From Saccharomonospora viridis DSM 43017 (lineage in GTDB: Bacteria > Actinomycetota > Actinomycetes > Mycobacteriales > Pseudonocardiaceae), in assembly GCF_000023865.1 (NCBI RefSeq), contig NC_013159.1:894001-958000 (forward strand): a stretch of 64,000 nucleotides of DNA. The letters are read 5' to 3'. Under the pieces are notes generated by a model. The model worked only from the letters and a program-made list of their open reading frames with translations. It did no database searches and had not been told where the DNA came from. The translations under genes were made by a program, and so were the position numbers. Shown here piece after piece: positions 9,140 through 21,730 of this stretch (its first letter is position 1; every line of letters starts with the position of its first letter).

Positions 9140-12100
9140 GTCCGCTGTTACTACCTTCCCAGATCCTGATTCCATCGCCTTGCTGGTTGATCTGCTCGAG
9201 CTGATCGGCGTCGGCGTACACAGCGGGCCCGATGCCGTCCAGGTTGTCACCTGGATGCCGATGCAGGCCATCGACCACGGACGACGGAACGTTGGTCTCC
9301 ATCGTCACACCGTCACCCTGGTTGAGCACCTCTCCCCACCGGTCGGCATGTTCCCCGTGGAGCGCGAACCACTTGCCTTCCGAACTCCCACCTCCGGATT
9401 CGAAGCGGCCGGTCTCGGCGATCGCGTCGAACTCCCTGCCGTCGACGTTGCGGTAGAGGGTCACCGCGTCGTCGTCGCCACAACTCATGAGCCCGAGCGG
9501 GTCGAGCCACCGCAGCGGATTCACCACATACGCGTAGTGGTTCGGGGACGGTCTGAGCCCGAGCGGGTCGCACGAGACGTAGCGTCCGGTGTCCGGGTCG
9601 TAGTAGCGGTGGTAGTTGTAGTGGAGCCCGGTCTCCGGATCGCTGTACTGGCCGGGGAAACGCCACGGCGTCGACGCACTGCCGTGGTGCTTGATGACCG
9701 TTTTCCCCCAGAGCGTGGTGCGGTTGCGCCACGCGAGGTTGCCGGAGCCGTCCAACAGCTCCGTCGACGTGCCGATGCCGTCGGTGATCACCGCGTGGAA
9801 GTCGCCGCCGACCCACTGCTTCGCGGGGGACAACCGGCGCCGGATCTGGGTGAGGGGCCGGAACCGGCGAGGATGCCATTCCCATGTCGTCGCGTCGACG
9901 CCCGCGAGTACCTGCTCGGCGAGTCGCACGCCGTCCCAGATGAACTCGGTGCGTTCCACGACGGTGGAGCCGTCGGGTGCGAGCTTGTGCTTGGCGATAC
10001 GCCTGCCGAGGGCGTCGTAGAGGTAGCGCCAGCGGGAACCGTCCGGCGTGCCGACCTCCACCAGGCGATCCTCGGCGTTCCAGGTGTAGTGCCACCGGAG
10101 CGTTGTCCCGCCCGCCTCGTACCGCACTTTGGTGACGACGCGACCTTGCCGGTCGTAGGTGTATCGGACGTTGCCCGCGGTGGTCAATCTGGTGCCGTCG
10201 TAGGCATACGAGTGTTGGCCATGGCCGCTCGGCGTATGCCAGCTCGCGTTCCGGATGTTGCCCGCGCGGTCGTAGGAATACTGTTCCTGTCCGCCCGGGC
10301 CGGCCACCTGCCTCACCCGCCCGGTTCCGTCGAGTTGGAGCCGCACCGTGCCGGTGGATGTGTCGTCCACGGCCTGTGGGGAGCCGTCCGGTCCGTAGCG
10401 GTACGACCGCTGCTGCAGCAGCCGGTAGCGCGGGGGCACCGTCGGTGTTCCGTCGGCGATCGAGATCGATTGGTCGATCAGGCGGCCGTTGCGGTCCCAT
10501 TGCTGTGCGATCGTGGCGCCGTTGTCGAGTCGGCGTTCGATCTCACGGCCCGCCCCATCGAAACCGAATGTGATCATCCGGTCCGCCATCCGGAGTTCCC
10601 GAGGACACCCTCGGACGTCGTAGGACCATGTGCTCTCGACCCCGGTCGACGTGCGGCGGTGGACCCGTCTTCCCAACGCGTCGTAACGAGACGTCACCGT
10701 GTGGCCGTTGATCTGCTCGCTGAGCACCCGGCCACGCGCGTCTCGCCGGTAACGCACGGTGGCGTCGGGACTGGTCGCGGACAGCATCCTGCCCATCGGG
10801 TCGTACTCGAAGGTCGACACCCTGTCCTGGGCGCGTCGTTCGACGACCCGGCCGGAGAGATCCCTGCGGAACGTGGTCGTCTCTCCCGCACCGTTGACCC
10901 TGCTCGTCAACTGCCCGGCCGCGTCGTAGAAGTAGCGGATCTCCCGGCCGTCGTAGTCGATCTCGCGCACCACGTTGCCCGCGGCGTCCCGTTCATAGCG
11001 CCACGTCAGGCCGTGCGCGTTGGTGACCGCGGTCAAGCGAAGCAGCGGATCGTAGGTGTAGGTGAGGGTGTTGCCTTCCGCATCGGTGACCGAGACGGGA
11101 AGGTCGAACTGGGTGTAGCTGATCCGCCTCGTCAGCCCCGAGGGACCCACGTACGCGATCTCGTTGCCTTCGCCGTCGTATTCCCACCGTTCGGTGGTGC
11201 CGTCCGGCAGGGTCCGCCACGCCCGTTTGCCTTCGACGGTCCAGCCGAAGCGCGTGACGGCACCCACTTCGTCGATGATCGCCGTGATGCGTCCGAAGTG
11301 GTCCCGTTCGAAGCGTCGTGTCGCCCCTGAGGGGTCCGTCACCGCGAGCGGCAATCCGGCGGGATCGTACTCGATACGGCGGGTCTGGCCGAGCGCGTCG
11401 GTGATGGCGGTCGCGTTGCCCCGCTCGTCGTAGGAGTAGCGGGTCGTCGCACCGGTCGGATCCGTGAGGGACACCCGGTTGCCCCGCTCGTCGTAGGACT
11501 GCCGCCACACCGCGCCGTCGGGATCGACCACGGAGGTGGGCAGGCCCCACTCGTTGTACTCGGCGCGCGACTGTGTGCCGTCCGGTCCGCTGACGCCGGT
11601 GAGGTTGCCGTCGTCGTCGTAGCTGTAGCGAGTGGTGCGGCCGAGCGGGTCCGTGCGGGAGATCAGCCTGTTGTGCTCGTCCCATTCGCTGGTCGTGGTG
11701 TGTCCGAGCGGGTCGGTCTCCGCGATGACGTTGCCCTTGGCGTCGAGCTGGTAAACGGTGCTGTGGCCGAGAGCGTCGGTGAACCGGGTGATTCGGTTGT
11801 CGGGGTCGTAGGAGAACGTGCCGCTGAGGTACTTGCTGGAGCTGTGGTTGGCGACGCAGCGGCCGGCGTCGTCGTAGAAGTAGTGGTACCAGTGTCCGTT
11901 TCGGTCGGTCCACCGGACGAGCCGTGACTGATCGTCGTAGGAGAACCGCAAAGACCGTCCGGACGAGTTGACCACTTCGGCCAACAGGCCGGCATCGTCG
12001 TAGCGGTAGCGGACGAGCCGGGTCGTGGCCGTTGCCTCGGCCCTGTGACGAAGCCGCAGTTCGGTGATGCGGTCCCGGTCAGTGTCGACCTCGATGTGGT

Positions 12101-13589
12101 AACCGCCGCTGTGCCGGACGGCGGTGACACAGCCGACGGCATCGCGATCGAGGTCGAAGCGGTTGCCATTCCGGTCGGTGACGGCGGTCAACCGACGGAC
12201 GGGATTGTCCCCCGCCGCGAAATGCAGTATCCGGCCGGACGTACGGTCGGTGACGCACCAGCCATCGGCCGTGGCGGCCAAGGTCCATCGCGGGCCGGTG
12301 ACGGGAAGTACTTCGCCCTCCTCGGGGACCCGGGGATAGACCAGGACCATGCCGTCGTCGGCGACGAACACGACGCCGTCGTCGTCGAACTCCAGTCGTT
12401 GATCGAACGTCGACGCCCAGGAGCGGCCGTAGAAGCGACCCGCACGGTAGGACGACACATGCGTGCGTTTGATCACCAGCGGCAAGGCTCCGGGAAGTTC
12501 GACATCGGTCTGGCTCAGCACGACCTCACCGGAGGACACGTCCACGGGGTCGTTCTCACAGACCCGGTTCTGTTCCGGTGTCCGGGTGGTCTCCGGGTCC
12601 TGCGGTCGCGCTAGGCCCTCGCCGTCGCCACCGGAGTGCTGCAGCGCGTTGCTTCTGCCGGGTCGGTTTCCGTTGCCGGTGCCGGATGTGGCCGTGTCCG
12701 TGCTGCTGCTGGAAGCGGTGTTCTGTTCGCGTGCGCTCGCGCGTTCGTCGACGAGTCCCCGAGCGTTCTCCGAGGCGCTGGACGTCGAGGTGCGGAGATC
12801 CCCCGCCGCGCTGGAGGCCTGCGTCGCGCCGTCCCTGATCTGGCTTCCGCCGTCCCTGATGTCGGTGACGCCTTTGTGCACGTCGTTCGCGACGTTCATC
12901 AGGTCGCTGATGCTGTCCGCGCTGCCCAACTTGGACAGCGCCGTGCCCACATCCATGATCCCGTTGACGACCTGCGTGGCTCCGTCGATGATCGACTTGA
13001 TGCCCTCGATCAGGTCCATGATGGCGTTGTAGATCTGGATGCCGTCGTAGACGAGCTTGACGGCACGGCCCCAGCCGACCACCGGGATCGGCAGCATCGC
13101 CGCCGCTTCGATCAGCTTGTTGACCAGGCGCTCGATCAGTTTCAGCACCTGATCGCAGGCGCGTTTGGAGCCGTCGGCGACCTTGCTCAGCGCAACGCCG
13201 ATCAACTTCGCGGCCTGGGCGTCCGCTTCCAGCCCCACGGTCCAGGTGATGCCGATCAGATTGGCGAAGCTTTCCGCCGCCGGCCCCGACCAGGAGGGCT
13301 GCAGTTCCTCCGCACCGGCGTTGATGTTCTTACGCACCGCCTGCAACGCGGCGCACACGTTGTTCCACTGCGCCGCGGCGGCCGCGATCTTCTCGAAGTC
13401 ACCGGTGATCGGCGTGATGATCGAGGACACGAGGTCCTCGCCCACGATCTTCTGCCACACCCAGTTGACGGCCTGCACCTGGAAGCCGGCGTTTTTGATC
13501 GCGTCCTCGATCGACGAACCGCCGGACAGGCCGGGATCCTGGCCGAGTATCTCCAGTGGGTTCTCGACCTCGCTGTACGCCGCGGTCAT
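9132..13589 (-). CDS. Rhs-repeat polymorphic toxin, type VII-type N-terminus, ART-like C-terminus
   Basis: A 1485-residue protein. Residues about 65-115 form a WXG100-like helical hairpin (Trp100-Ser-Gly102), followed by helices to about 290, a low-complexity linker, and a DUF6531-type entry (P-V-D-V-S-S-G-E-V-V-L near 349). More than 900 residues of Rhs/YD repeats (Y-D-x-x-G-R/N) follow, ending at the D-P-L-G-L core boundary (about 1363-1367). The last 118 residues differ: L-Y-R-N-V, E-F-D-A-I, G-R-F, S-S-E-G-K-W-F-A and H-A-D-R-W-G, a pattern of ADP-ribosyltransferase-like toxin domains. Export by a type VII system is inferred from the WXG region and the EspC-like partner. ATG overlaps the upstream stop (ATGA). 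Confidence 0.92.
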   Translation of the reverse strand: MTAAYSEVENPLEILGQDPGLSGGSSIEDAIKNAGFQVQAVNWVWQKIVGEDLVSSIITPITGDFEKIAAAAAQWNNVCAALQAVRKNINAGAEELQPSWSGPAAESFANLIGITWTVGLEADAQAAKLIGVALSKVADGSKRACDQVLKLIERLVNKLIEAAAMLPIPVVGWGRAVKLVYDGIQIYNAIMDLIEGIKSIIDGATQVVNGIMDVGTALSKLGSADSISDLMNVANDVHKGVTDIRDGGSQIRDGATQASSAAGDLRTSTSSASENARGLVDERASAREQNTASSSSTDTATSGTGNGNRPGRSNALQHSGGDGEGLARPQDPETTRTPEQNRVCENDPVDVSSGEVVLSQTDVELPGALPLVIKRTHVSSYRAGRFYGRSWASTFDQRLEFDDDGVVFVADDGMVLVYPRVPEEGEVLPVTGPRWTLAATADGWCVTDRTSGRILHFAAGDNPVRRLTAVTDRNGNRFDLDRDAVGCVTAVRHSGGYHIEVDTDRDRITELRLRHRAEATATTRLVRYRYDDAGLLAEVVNSSGRSLRFSYDDQSRLVRWTDRNGHWYHYFYDDAGRCVANHSSSKYLSGTFSYDPDNRITRFTDALGHSTVYQLDAKGNVIAETDPLGHTTTSEWDEHNRLISRTDPLGRTTRYSYDDDGNLTGVSGPDGTQSRAEYNEWGLPTSVVDPDGAVWRQSYDERGNRVSLTDPTGATTRYSYDERGNATAITDALGQTRRIEYDPAGLPLAVTDPSGATRRFERDHFGRITAIIDEVGAVTRFGWTVEGKRAWRTLPDGTTERWEYDGEGNEIAYVGPSGLTRRISYTQFDLPVSVTDAEGNTLTYTYDPLLRLTAVTNAHGLTWRYERDAAGNVVREIDYDGREIRYFYDAAGQLTSRVNGAGETTTFRRDLSGRVVERRAQDRVSTFEYDPMGRMLSATSPDATVRYRRDARGRVLSEQINGHTVTSRYDALGRRVHRRTSTGVESTWSYDVRGCPRELRMADRMITFGFDGAGREIERRLDNGATIAQQWDRNGRLIDQSISIADGTPTVPPRYRLLQQRSYRYGPDGSPQAVDDTSTGTVRLQLDGTGRVRQVAGPGGQEQYSYDRAGNIRNASWHTPSGHGQHSYAYDGTRLTTAGNVRYTYDRQGRVVTKVRYEAGGTTLRWHYTWNAEDRLVEVGTPDGSRWRYLYDALGRRIAKHKLAPDGSTVVERTEFIWDGVRLAEQVLAGVDATTWEWHPRRFRPLTQIRRRLSPAKQWVGGDFHAVITDGIGTSTELLDGSGNLAWRNRTTLWGKTVIKHHGSASTPWRFPGQYSDPETGLHYNYHRYYDPDTGRYVSCDPLGLRPSPNHYAYVVNPLRWLDPLGLMSCGDDDAVTLYRNVDGREFDAIAETGRFESGGGSSEGKWFALHGEHADRWGEVLNQGDGVTMETNVPSSVVDGLHRHPGDNLDGIGPAVYADADQLEQINQQGDGIRIWEGSNSGHA

Positions 13590-13942
13590 CCGGCGCTCCC
13601 CACGGTCACGTCGCCGACACCGTCGACCAGGTTGCCGAGCCGGTCCATTTCGGCTCGTGAGGCCTCGTCGCGAGCCTCGTACTCGTCGGCCGCGTTGAGG
13701 AGGTTGTCACGGACCTCCCCCATCTTTCCGCTCGCGAAGTCCAATGTGTCGGCGTACAGGCCGACCACACCCGTCACCACGGGGGCGAGTAGGGCCAACA
13801 GTCCGGTGTAGCCACTGGTGTCGCCGCCCTTCTCGGTGGCATGGCGTCCGATGGCCGCGAGGTGATCCGCTTGCTGTCCCAACAATTCCGCGCATCCCCG
13901 CAGCTCTGCGGGTTCGACGTGATGTCCGCCACCATTCGGCAT
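13586..13942 (-). CDS. EspC/WXG100-like partner of the Rhs toxin
   Basis: A 118-residue, mostly helical protein without signal peptide. The N-terminal part (E-P-A-E-L-R-G-C-A-E-L-L-G-Q-Q-A-D-H-L) resembles EspC-type ESX-secreted proteins. A Gly/Ala/Val-rich stretch at about 48-62 and a charged helix follow. It is the first gene of the cassette and its stop overlaps the Rhs ATG by 4 bp. Such proteins usually travel with, or chaperone, the large effector encoded next; that role is inferred. Confidence 0.85.
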   Translation of the reverse strand: MPNGGGHHVEPAELRGCAELLGQQADHLAAIGRHATEKGGDTSGYTGLLALLAPVVTGVVGLYADTLDFASGKMGEVRDNLLNAADEYEARDEASRAEMDRLGNLVDGVGDVTVGSAG

Positions 13943-14049
13943 GACGTACCCCCAGTTCGTTGACGAGTTTTCAGATATGACGCGCTGATGTGGGAACGGT
14001 TCCCGGAAGAGACGGCGCTGAGAGCGCGATTACTCTACGCTGCGCGCCC

Positions 14050-14685
14050 ATGACTGTTCCTAGTGACCGATACGCGAACGACGAATCCGACGGTCCCACC
14101 GCGGCCTTCCCCGCCGGTGCCTTCGACAGCAGCGGTTTCACCGCCGCGGAGTCAGTCGATACCCGCTCGGGCCCCGACGCGCGCCCGGCCGATCAGTGGC
14201 ACGGCAGCCTCGACTTCGGCCTGTTCGTCCTCCGGGTCGCCCTCGGTGGGCTGATGATCGCGCATGGGCTGCAGAAATTCGGTCTGTTGGACGGGCCCGG
14301 CATCAACGGGTTCGCGCAGGTACTCACCTCGATGGGTTTCACCGGCCCGACGACCCTGTTGGCGTGGGTGACCGCGTTGGCGGAGGTCGGTGGTGGCGCC
14401 CTGCTGGTGCTCGGCCTGTTCACGCCCCTCGGTGCCGCCGCCGTGCTCGGCGTGCTGTCCAACGCGGTCTACAGCAAATTCGACAGCGGATTCTTCGCCG
14501 CCACAGGGGGGTTCGAGTTCGACCTGTTCCTCGCGCTCGCCGCGTTCGCGGTGCTGTTCACGGGTTCGGGCCGTATCGCGATCGACAAGAACACACCGTG
14601 GCGGCGCAGGCCGTGGCCGTTCGGTCTGGCGGCGCTGGTGCTGTCGGCAGCGGCATCGGCCGCCGTCATCCTGTTGTGCCGCTGA
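14050..14685 (+). CDS. DoxX-family membrane protein
   Basis: A 211-residue protein with a hydrophilic N-terminus (about 55 residues) and four transmembrane helices. The first carries L-R-V-A-L-G-G-L-M-I-A-H-G-L-Q-K-F-G, the DoxX signature. Basic residues precede the last helix (W-R-R-R-P-W-P-F). DoxX proteins act in membrane redox processes; M. tuberculosis DoxX (Rv3005c), in the equivalent position, belongs to a radical-detoxifying complex. I chose ATG 14050 over a start 60 bp upstream. Confidence 0.88.
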   Translation: MTVPSDRYANDESDGPTAAFPAGAFDSSGFTAAESVDTRSGPDARPADQWHGSLDFGLFVLRVALGGLMIAHGLQKFGLLDGPGINGFAQVLTSMGFTGPTTLLAWVTALAEVGGGALLVLGLFTPLGAAAVLGVLSNAVYSKFDSGFFAATGGFEFDLFLALAAFAVLFTGSGRIAIDKNTPWRRRPWPFGLAALVLSAAASAAVILLCR

Positions 14686-14712
14686 CCGTTGGCCCGCTGA
14701 CTCCGAACGAGG

Positions 14713-14748
14713 AGGGCGAAAGCGCGGCCCCGAGCCGGCTTTCGCCCT
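14713..14748. terminator. Bidirectional terminator between the DoxX gene and ilvD
   Basis: Inverted repeat AGGGCGAAAGC (14713-14723) / GCTTTCGCCCT (14738-14748), with further GC pairing inside the loop. It sits between two convergent genes. The T-run is weak. Confidence 0.7.
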
Positions 14749-14754
14749 CGCCCA

Positions 14755-16599
14755 TCACTTGTCCGGGTTACGTACGGCGCCGGTGTCGGCCGAGGTGGCC
14801 ATGCGCGCGTAGGCGCGCAGCGCTGCGCTCACCGGCCGCTGCCTGTCGGCGGGTTGCCACGGCCGTTCCGAAGCCTCCATCTTGGCCCTCCGCTCGGCGA
14901 GGACCTCGTCGTCGACGAGCAGTTCGAGCTTGCGCTCGTGCACGTCGATGAGGATCTCGTCGCCGTTTTCGACCAGGCCGATGTTGCCGCCCGCGGCGGC
15001 CTCGGGGGAGATGTGGCCCACCGAGATGCCCGAGGAACCACCCGAGAAACGTCCATCGGTGATGAGCGCGCACACCTTGCCCAGGCCCGCCCCCTTCAGG
15101 AACGCGGTCGGGTGCAACATCTCCTGCATGCCCGGGCCGCCCGCCGGTCCCTCGTAGCGAACGACGAGCACCTCACCGGGCTGCACCTCCTTGTTGAGGA
15201 TGACCGAGACGGCCTCCTCCTGGCTCTCCACCACCCGGGCGGGGCCGCGGAAGCGCCACAGTTCCTCGTCGATGCCCGCCGACTTGATCACCGCGCCGTT
15301 CTCCGCGAGATTTCCGCGCAGCACGGCGAGTCCACCGCTGGCGGTGTAGGCGTGGGCGACGTCGCGAATGCAGCCGTTCTCCGCGTCGGTGTCGAGCGAC
15401 GACCACCGGTTGGTCGTGGAGAACGCCTCCGTGGTGCGCATTCCACCCGGCGCGGCGTGGAACAGCTCGAACGCCTCCTCCGACGCGGAACCCCCTCGGA
15501 TGTCCCACGTGGACAGCCACTCCTCCAACGAGGAGGAATGCACGGCGTGGACGTCGGGGTTGAGGAACCCACCCCGATGCAGCTCGCCCAGGATGGCGGG
15601 GATGCCGCCCGCGCGGTGCACGTCCTCCATGTGGTAGTCGGAGTTCGGCGAGACCTTGGAAAGGCAGGGCACCTCACGCCCGATGCGATCGATGTCGTCG
15701 AGCGTGAAGTCGATCTCGCCCTCCTGTGCGGCGGCGAGGATGTGCAACACGGTGTTGGTGGAACCGCCCATCGCCATGTCCAACGCCATGGCGTTCTCGA
15801 AGGCCTTCTTGCTCGCGATCGAACGCGGCAACGCCGATTCGTCGTCCTTCTCGTACCAACGCCGGGCCAGTTCCACCACCGTGCGTCCGGCGTCGACGAA
15901 CAGCTGCCTCCGCGCGGCGTGAGTGGCCAGTGTGGACCCGTTGCCGGGCAACGACAGTCCCAGCGCCTCGGTGAGGCAGTTCATCGAGTTCGCGGTGAAC
16001 ATGCCCGAGCAGGAACCGCACGTCGGGCACGCGGAGCGCTCGACGATGGACAGCCCCTCGTCGTCGACGGAGGAGTTGGCCGAAGCGGAGATCGCGGTGA
16101 TGAGGTCGGTCGGTGCGTGCGCGACGCCGTCGACGACCACGGCCTTACCGGCCTCCATGGGGCCGCCCGAGACGAACACCGTCGGGATGTTGAGCCGCAT
16201 GGCGGCGTTGAGCATCCCAGGGGTGATCTTGTCGCAGTTCGAGATGCACACCAGCGCGTCGGCCTGGTGGGCGTTGACCATGTACTCGACGGAGTCGGCG
16301 ATGATCTCGCGCGAGGGCAACGAGTACAGCATTCCGCTGTGGCCCATGGCGATGCCGTCGTCCACCGCGATGGTGTGGAATTCGCGGGGCACGCCGCCGG
16401 CTTCACGCACGGCCTCGGCGACGATCTCACCGAGGTCCTTGAGGTGGACGTGTCCCGGTACGAACTGGGTGTAGGAGTTGGCGATCGCGACGATGGGCTT
16501 GCCGAAGTCGCTGTCGGTCATACCGGTCGCGCGCCACAGGGAGCGAGCTCCCGCGGCGTTGCGGCCGTGGGTCGTGGTTCGGGAGCGCAGAGCAGGCAT
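14755..16599 (-). CDS. ilvD: Dihydroxy-acid dehydratase
   Basis: IlvD removes water from 2,3-dihydroxy-isovalerate or -methylvalerate, the third common step of valine and isoleucine synthesis. The 614-residue protein has the Fe-S cysteines in [10 protein letters not shown] and [12 protein letters not shown], the [15 protein letters not shown] motif and the C-terminal [13 protein letters not shown] at 16599. It is alone on its strand and convergent with the DoxX gene, close to ilvBNC but transcribed the other way. Confidence 0.97.
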   Translation of the reverse strand: MPALRSRTTTHGRNAAGARSLWRATGMTDSDFGKPIVAIANSYTQFVPGHVHLKDLGEIVAEAVREAGGVPREFHTIAVDDGIAMGHSGMLYSLPSREIIADSVEYMVNAHQADALVCISNCDKITPGMLNAAMRLNIPTVFVSGGPMEAGKAVVVDGVAHAPTDLITAISASANSSVDDEGLSIVERSACPTCGSCSGMFTANSMNCLTEALGLSLPGNGSTLATHAARRQLFVDAGRTVVELARRWYEKDDESALPRSIASKKAFENAMALDMAMGGSTNTVLHILAAAQEGEIDFTLDDIDRIGREVPCLSKVSPNSDYHMEDVHRAGGIPAILGELHRGGFLNPDVHAVHSSSLEEWLSTWDIRGGSASEEAFELFHAAPGGMRTTEAFSTTNRWSSLDTDAENGCIRDVAHAYTASGGLAVLRGNLAENGAVIKSAGIDEELWRFRGPARVVESQEEAVSVILNKEVQPGEVLVVRYEGPAGGPGMQEMLHPTAFLKGAGLGKVCALITDGRFSGGSSGISVGHISPEAAAGGNIGLVENGDEILIDVHERKLELLVDDEVLAERRAKMEASERPWQPADRQRPVSAALRAYARMATSADTGAVRNPDK

Positions 16600-16652
16600 A
16601 TTCCAAGCGTACGCTCGCCTTATCGGTCCACCGCCCCCGGTCCGAGGCTCGG

Positions 16653-17246
16653 TTACTTGTCGTTTCGGCCCGTGTCGTCCTCGCCGGAGTCGTTCTGGGA
16701 GCCGTTGTCGGGGTCGCCGGCGGAGTCCTTGCCGGAGTCGGCGGGGTCCTCATCGGAGTGGCCGTCGGCGCCGCCGGCGGACTCGTCCTCGTCGTCCGGC
16801 TGGTCGAGCAGACCCGACGGATCGGGGACCCGGCCGTCGCTGACCAACGACAGCACCGGCAAGTGGCGGGTGCGCACGGAGGGCAGCGGTACGGTGGTGT
16901 CGTCGTGGAGTACCGCGACGACCGCGGACTTCGGGGTGATGGTGAAGCCCTTGAGCGAGTCCCAGGCCAGTTTCCGGGTGCCGCGCAGGGTGCGCACGAT
17001 GAGGCCTTGTTCCGTGGCCTCCGTGCGGGTGCGGACGACCCACACGGCCAGGACGATGGGCACGAGCAGCAGCACCAGCAGATACGGCAGGGTGGCCGCG
17101 AGCGGGAACATGCACATGAAGAGCATCAGCACGCCGATCAGCGCGGTTCCCGGGATGCGGAACACGGCCCTCTTGCCCCGGGTGCCGGTGCTTTGGTCAC
17201 CGGAGGTGCCGTCGTGTGTCGTCTGTGTCGTCCGAGTCGAGGTCAT
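16653..17246 (-). CDS. PH-domain membrane protein (Cfp6-like)
   Basis: The 197-residue protein has two adjacent hydrophobic segments (about residues 34-68). Next comes a bacterial PH-like domain ([27 protein letters not shown]) and a long acidic Asp/Ser/Gly tail. Position between the DoxX gene/ilvD and ilvB matches M. tuberculosis cfp6 (Rv3004), to which the PH part looks similar; the tail is extra. ATG 17246 has AGGAA upstream and gives a better start than 17288. Function unknown. Confidence 0.85.
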   Translation of the reverse strand: MTSTRTTQTTHDGTSGDQSTGTRGKRAVFRIPGTALIGVLMLFMCMFPLAATLPYLLVLLLVPIVLAVWVVRTRTEATEQGLIVRTLRGTRKLAWDSLKGFTITPKSAVVAVLHDDTTVPLPSVRTRHLPVLSLVSDGRVPDPSGLLDQPDDEDESAGGADGHSDEDPADSGKDSAGDPDNGSQNDSGEDDTGRNDK

Positions 17247-17365
17247 AGCCGGTTCCTGCCTTCCTCCCACCACACTCCGATGGTGCACCGCAGCTCGGAG
17301 GCGGGGTTAGCTGGGGCCTGCCGACCGTCGGAGGGTCCAGTATCCGGGATCACTATCCCGCAGAG

Positions 17366-17395
17366 TTGACACCTCTCGCCGTGGACGATTACCGT
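17366..17395 (+). promoter_or_regulatory. Promoter of the ilvB leader and ilvBNC
   Basis: -35 TTGACA (17366-17371), 18-bp spacer, -10 TACCGT (17390-17395). The predicted transcription start falls at 17402/17403, the G of the leader-peptide GTG, so the leader message would be leaderless. No Shine-Dalgarno precedes that GTG, which agrees. Confidence 0.65.
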
Positions 17396-17402
17396 CGTTG
17401 TC

Positions 17403-17450
17403 GTGACACCGCAGATCGCTCTTGTACTTCCCCCGCGCGTCGGCGCGTAG
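17403..17450 (+). CDS. ilvB leader peptide (attenuator)
   Basis: A 15-codon ORF encodes MTPQIALVLPPRVGA, with one Ile, two Leu and two Val codons. This is the composition expected of a leader that senses branched-chain aminoacyl-tRNA. It lies right after a consensus promoter and before a hairpin/terminator region in front of ilvB. Too short for similarity evidence; the call rests on position, codon content and RNA structure. Confidence 0.75.
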   Translation: MTPQIALVLPPRVGA

Positions 17451-17511
17451 GGGAATCTCTGCGTCGACGCGCGACCCTCGTGCGACCACTCATGGTCGGC
17501 GGGGGTTTTTT
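17434..17511 (+). terminator. ilvB attenuator: anti-stem plus terminator
   Basis: First stem: CGCGCGTCG (17434-17442, over the leader stop region) pairs with CGACGCGCG (17465-17473). Terminator: CGACCA (17483-17488), loop CTCA, TGGTCG (17493-17498), then a G-run and six Ts (17506-17511). A competing smaller hairpin uses CCCC and CGCG near 17431 with CGCG and GGGG ending at 17453. ilvB starts 92 bp beyond the T-run. Confidence 0.7.
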
Positions 17512-17603
17512 AATGCGTAAGCGACATCCGAGCGCTCCTGCCACCAATGAGACAACCGAAAACCCTGACCAACCGCAAACCGACACTCACGAGGCGAGAA
17601 CCG

Positions 17604-19462
<1,859 letters not shown>

Positions 19463-19466
<4 letters not shown>

Positions 19467-19569
19467 GCCCCGAGGATCGAATGGACCGAACAGATCGAAC
19501 GGATCGGACAACGGATCGGACAACGGATCGGACATCGAGTACCGACGACCGGAGGGAGCACGCACGTCC

Positions 19570-19573
<4 letters not shown>
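19463..19573 (+). CDS. 36-codon ORF bridging ilvB and ilvN
   Basis: ATG 19463 overlaps the ilvB stop (ATGA) and the TGA at 19571-19573 overlaps the ilvN ATG at 19570 (ATGA again). The 36-residue product is very hydrophilic, dominated by T-D-R-T units encoded by a 12-bp tandem repeat. No hydrophobic core, so probably not a folded protein. It may carry ribosomes from ilvB to ilvN. It could also be a chance frame created by the repeat; the exact double overlap is the main support. Confidence 0.45.
19499..19534 (+). repeat. Three tandem 12-bp repeats
   Basis: ACGGATCGGACA occurs three times in a row (19499-19510, 19511-19522, 19523-19534), with a diverged GACCGAACAGATCGA just before. The unit length keeps the T-D-R-T frame of the bridging ORF open. 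Confidence 0.9.
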
Positions 19574-21136
<1,563 letters not shown>

Positions 21137-21164
21137 TCAGGCCGTACGTCGCTCGTACACCGTT

Positions 21165-21193
21165 CCCGGGGGCCCGAGTGGCCCCCGGGTTTT
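21165..21193 (+). terminator. Terminator of ilvBNC
   Basis: CCCGGGGGCC (21165-21174), loop CGAGT, GGCCCCCGGG (21180-21189), then TTTT. A 10-bp perfect GC stem. Confidence 0.9.
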
Positions 21194-21246
21194 CCTCTGG
21201 TCGTCGATTGTTCGGAAAGGGCGGGAATGTCCTACTGTGGCCCCCT

Positions 21247-21525
21247 ATGAGGAATGACCGCCACGGTATCGACGACAAATCCTCCGTTCGCGGGGGACTC
21301 GACCTTTCCTCCGCGAGCTGGCGACGACTTCCCGGCTCCTCCGGGGATTGCGGAAACGAATCCGGTGGTCCGGTGGAGTACGCGTTCGTCACCCATGGCA
21401 ACGCCACTTATGCCGTGTTGCGGCAGAGTCTCGAATCCGACGGCACGGTGTTGGTCTTCACACCGTCCGAGTGGGACGCCTTCCTGCTCGGTGTCAGGGA
21501 CGGGGAGTTCGACCGTCCCCGTTGA
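21247..21525 (+). CDS. DUF397-domain protein, solitary
   Basis: The 92-residue product from ATG 21247 carries a DUF397 domain. It reads S-S-A-S-W-R-R-L-P-G-S-S-G-D-C-G-N, then V-E-Y-A-F-V, Y-A-V-L-R-Q-S and F-T-P-S-E-W-D-A-F-L-L-G-V-R-D-G-E-F-D, which is the usual end of such proteins. DUF397 proteins generally sit beside a Scr1-type helix-turn-helix regulator, sometimes as its antagonist; none is present here. Role unknown. Confidence 0.8.
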   Translation: MRNDRHGIDDKSSVRGGLDLSSASWRRLPGSSGDCGNESGGPVEYAFVTHGNATYAVLRQSLESDGTVLVFTPSEWDAFLLGVRDGEFDRPR

Positions 21526-21730
21526 GAACGTCCGGGGCGGGCCGCACGGGCTCGCGATGTGTGCGCGAGAACCGTCCCGGCGTCGACCTGACCGCGTTCG
21601 TCTTCCTTCGTGGATGTATTGCGATCCGGGGGCTTTTCGGGTCTAGACTTCGAAACCCGAGGACACAGTGTCGTGGCCTGCCAATGAGCGCGTCTGCAAT
21701 GGCCCCAATCTCTGAGACGAAAGGCGCATC

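Noticed and set aside
9102-11330. 742-codon plus-strand frame opposite the Rhs gene
   Set aside because: Shadow caused by repeated Rhs codons.
14854-17310. Very long open frame (over 800 codons) on the plus strand opposite ilvD
   Set aside because: Antisense shadow of ilvD and the PH-domain gene; Arg/His/Val-rich composition and no family resemblance.
21556-21645. Short ORF before serA containing two Cys
   Set aside because: No ribosome-binding site, no Ser run, and it overlaps the probable promoter.
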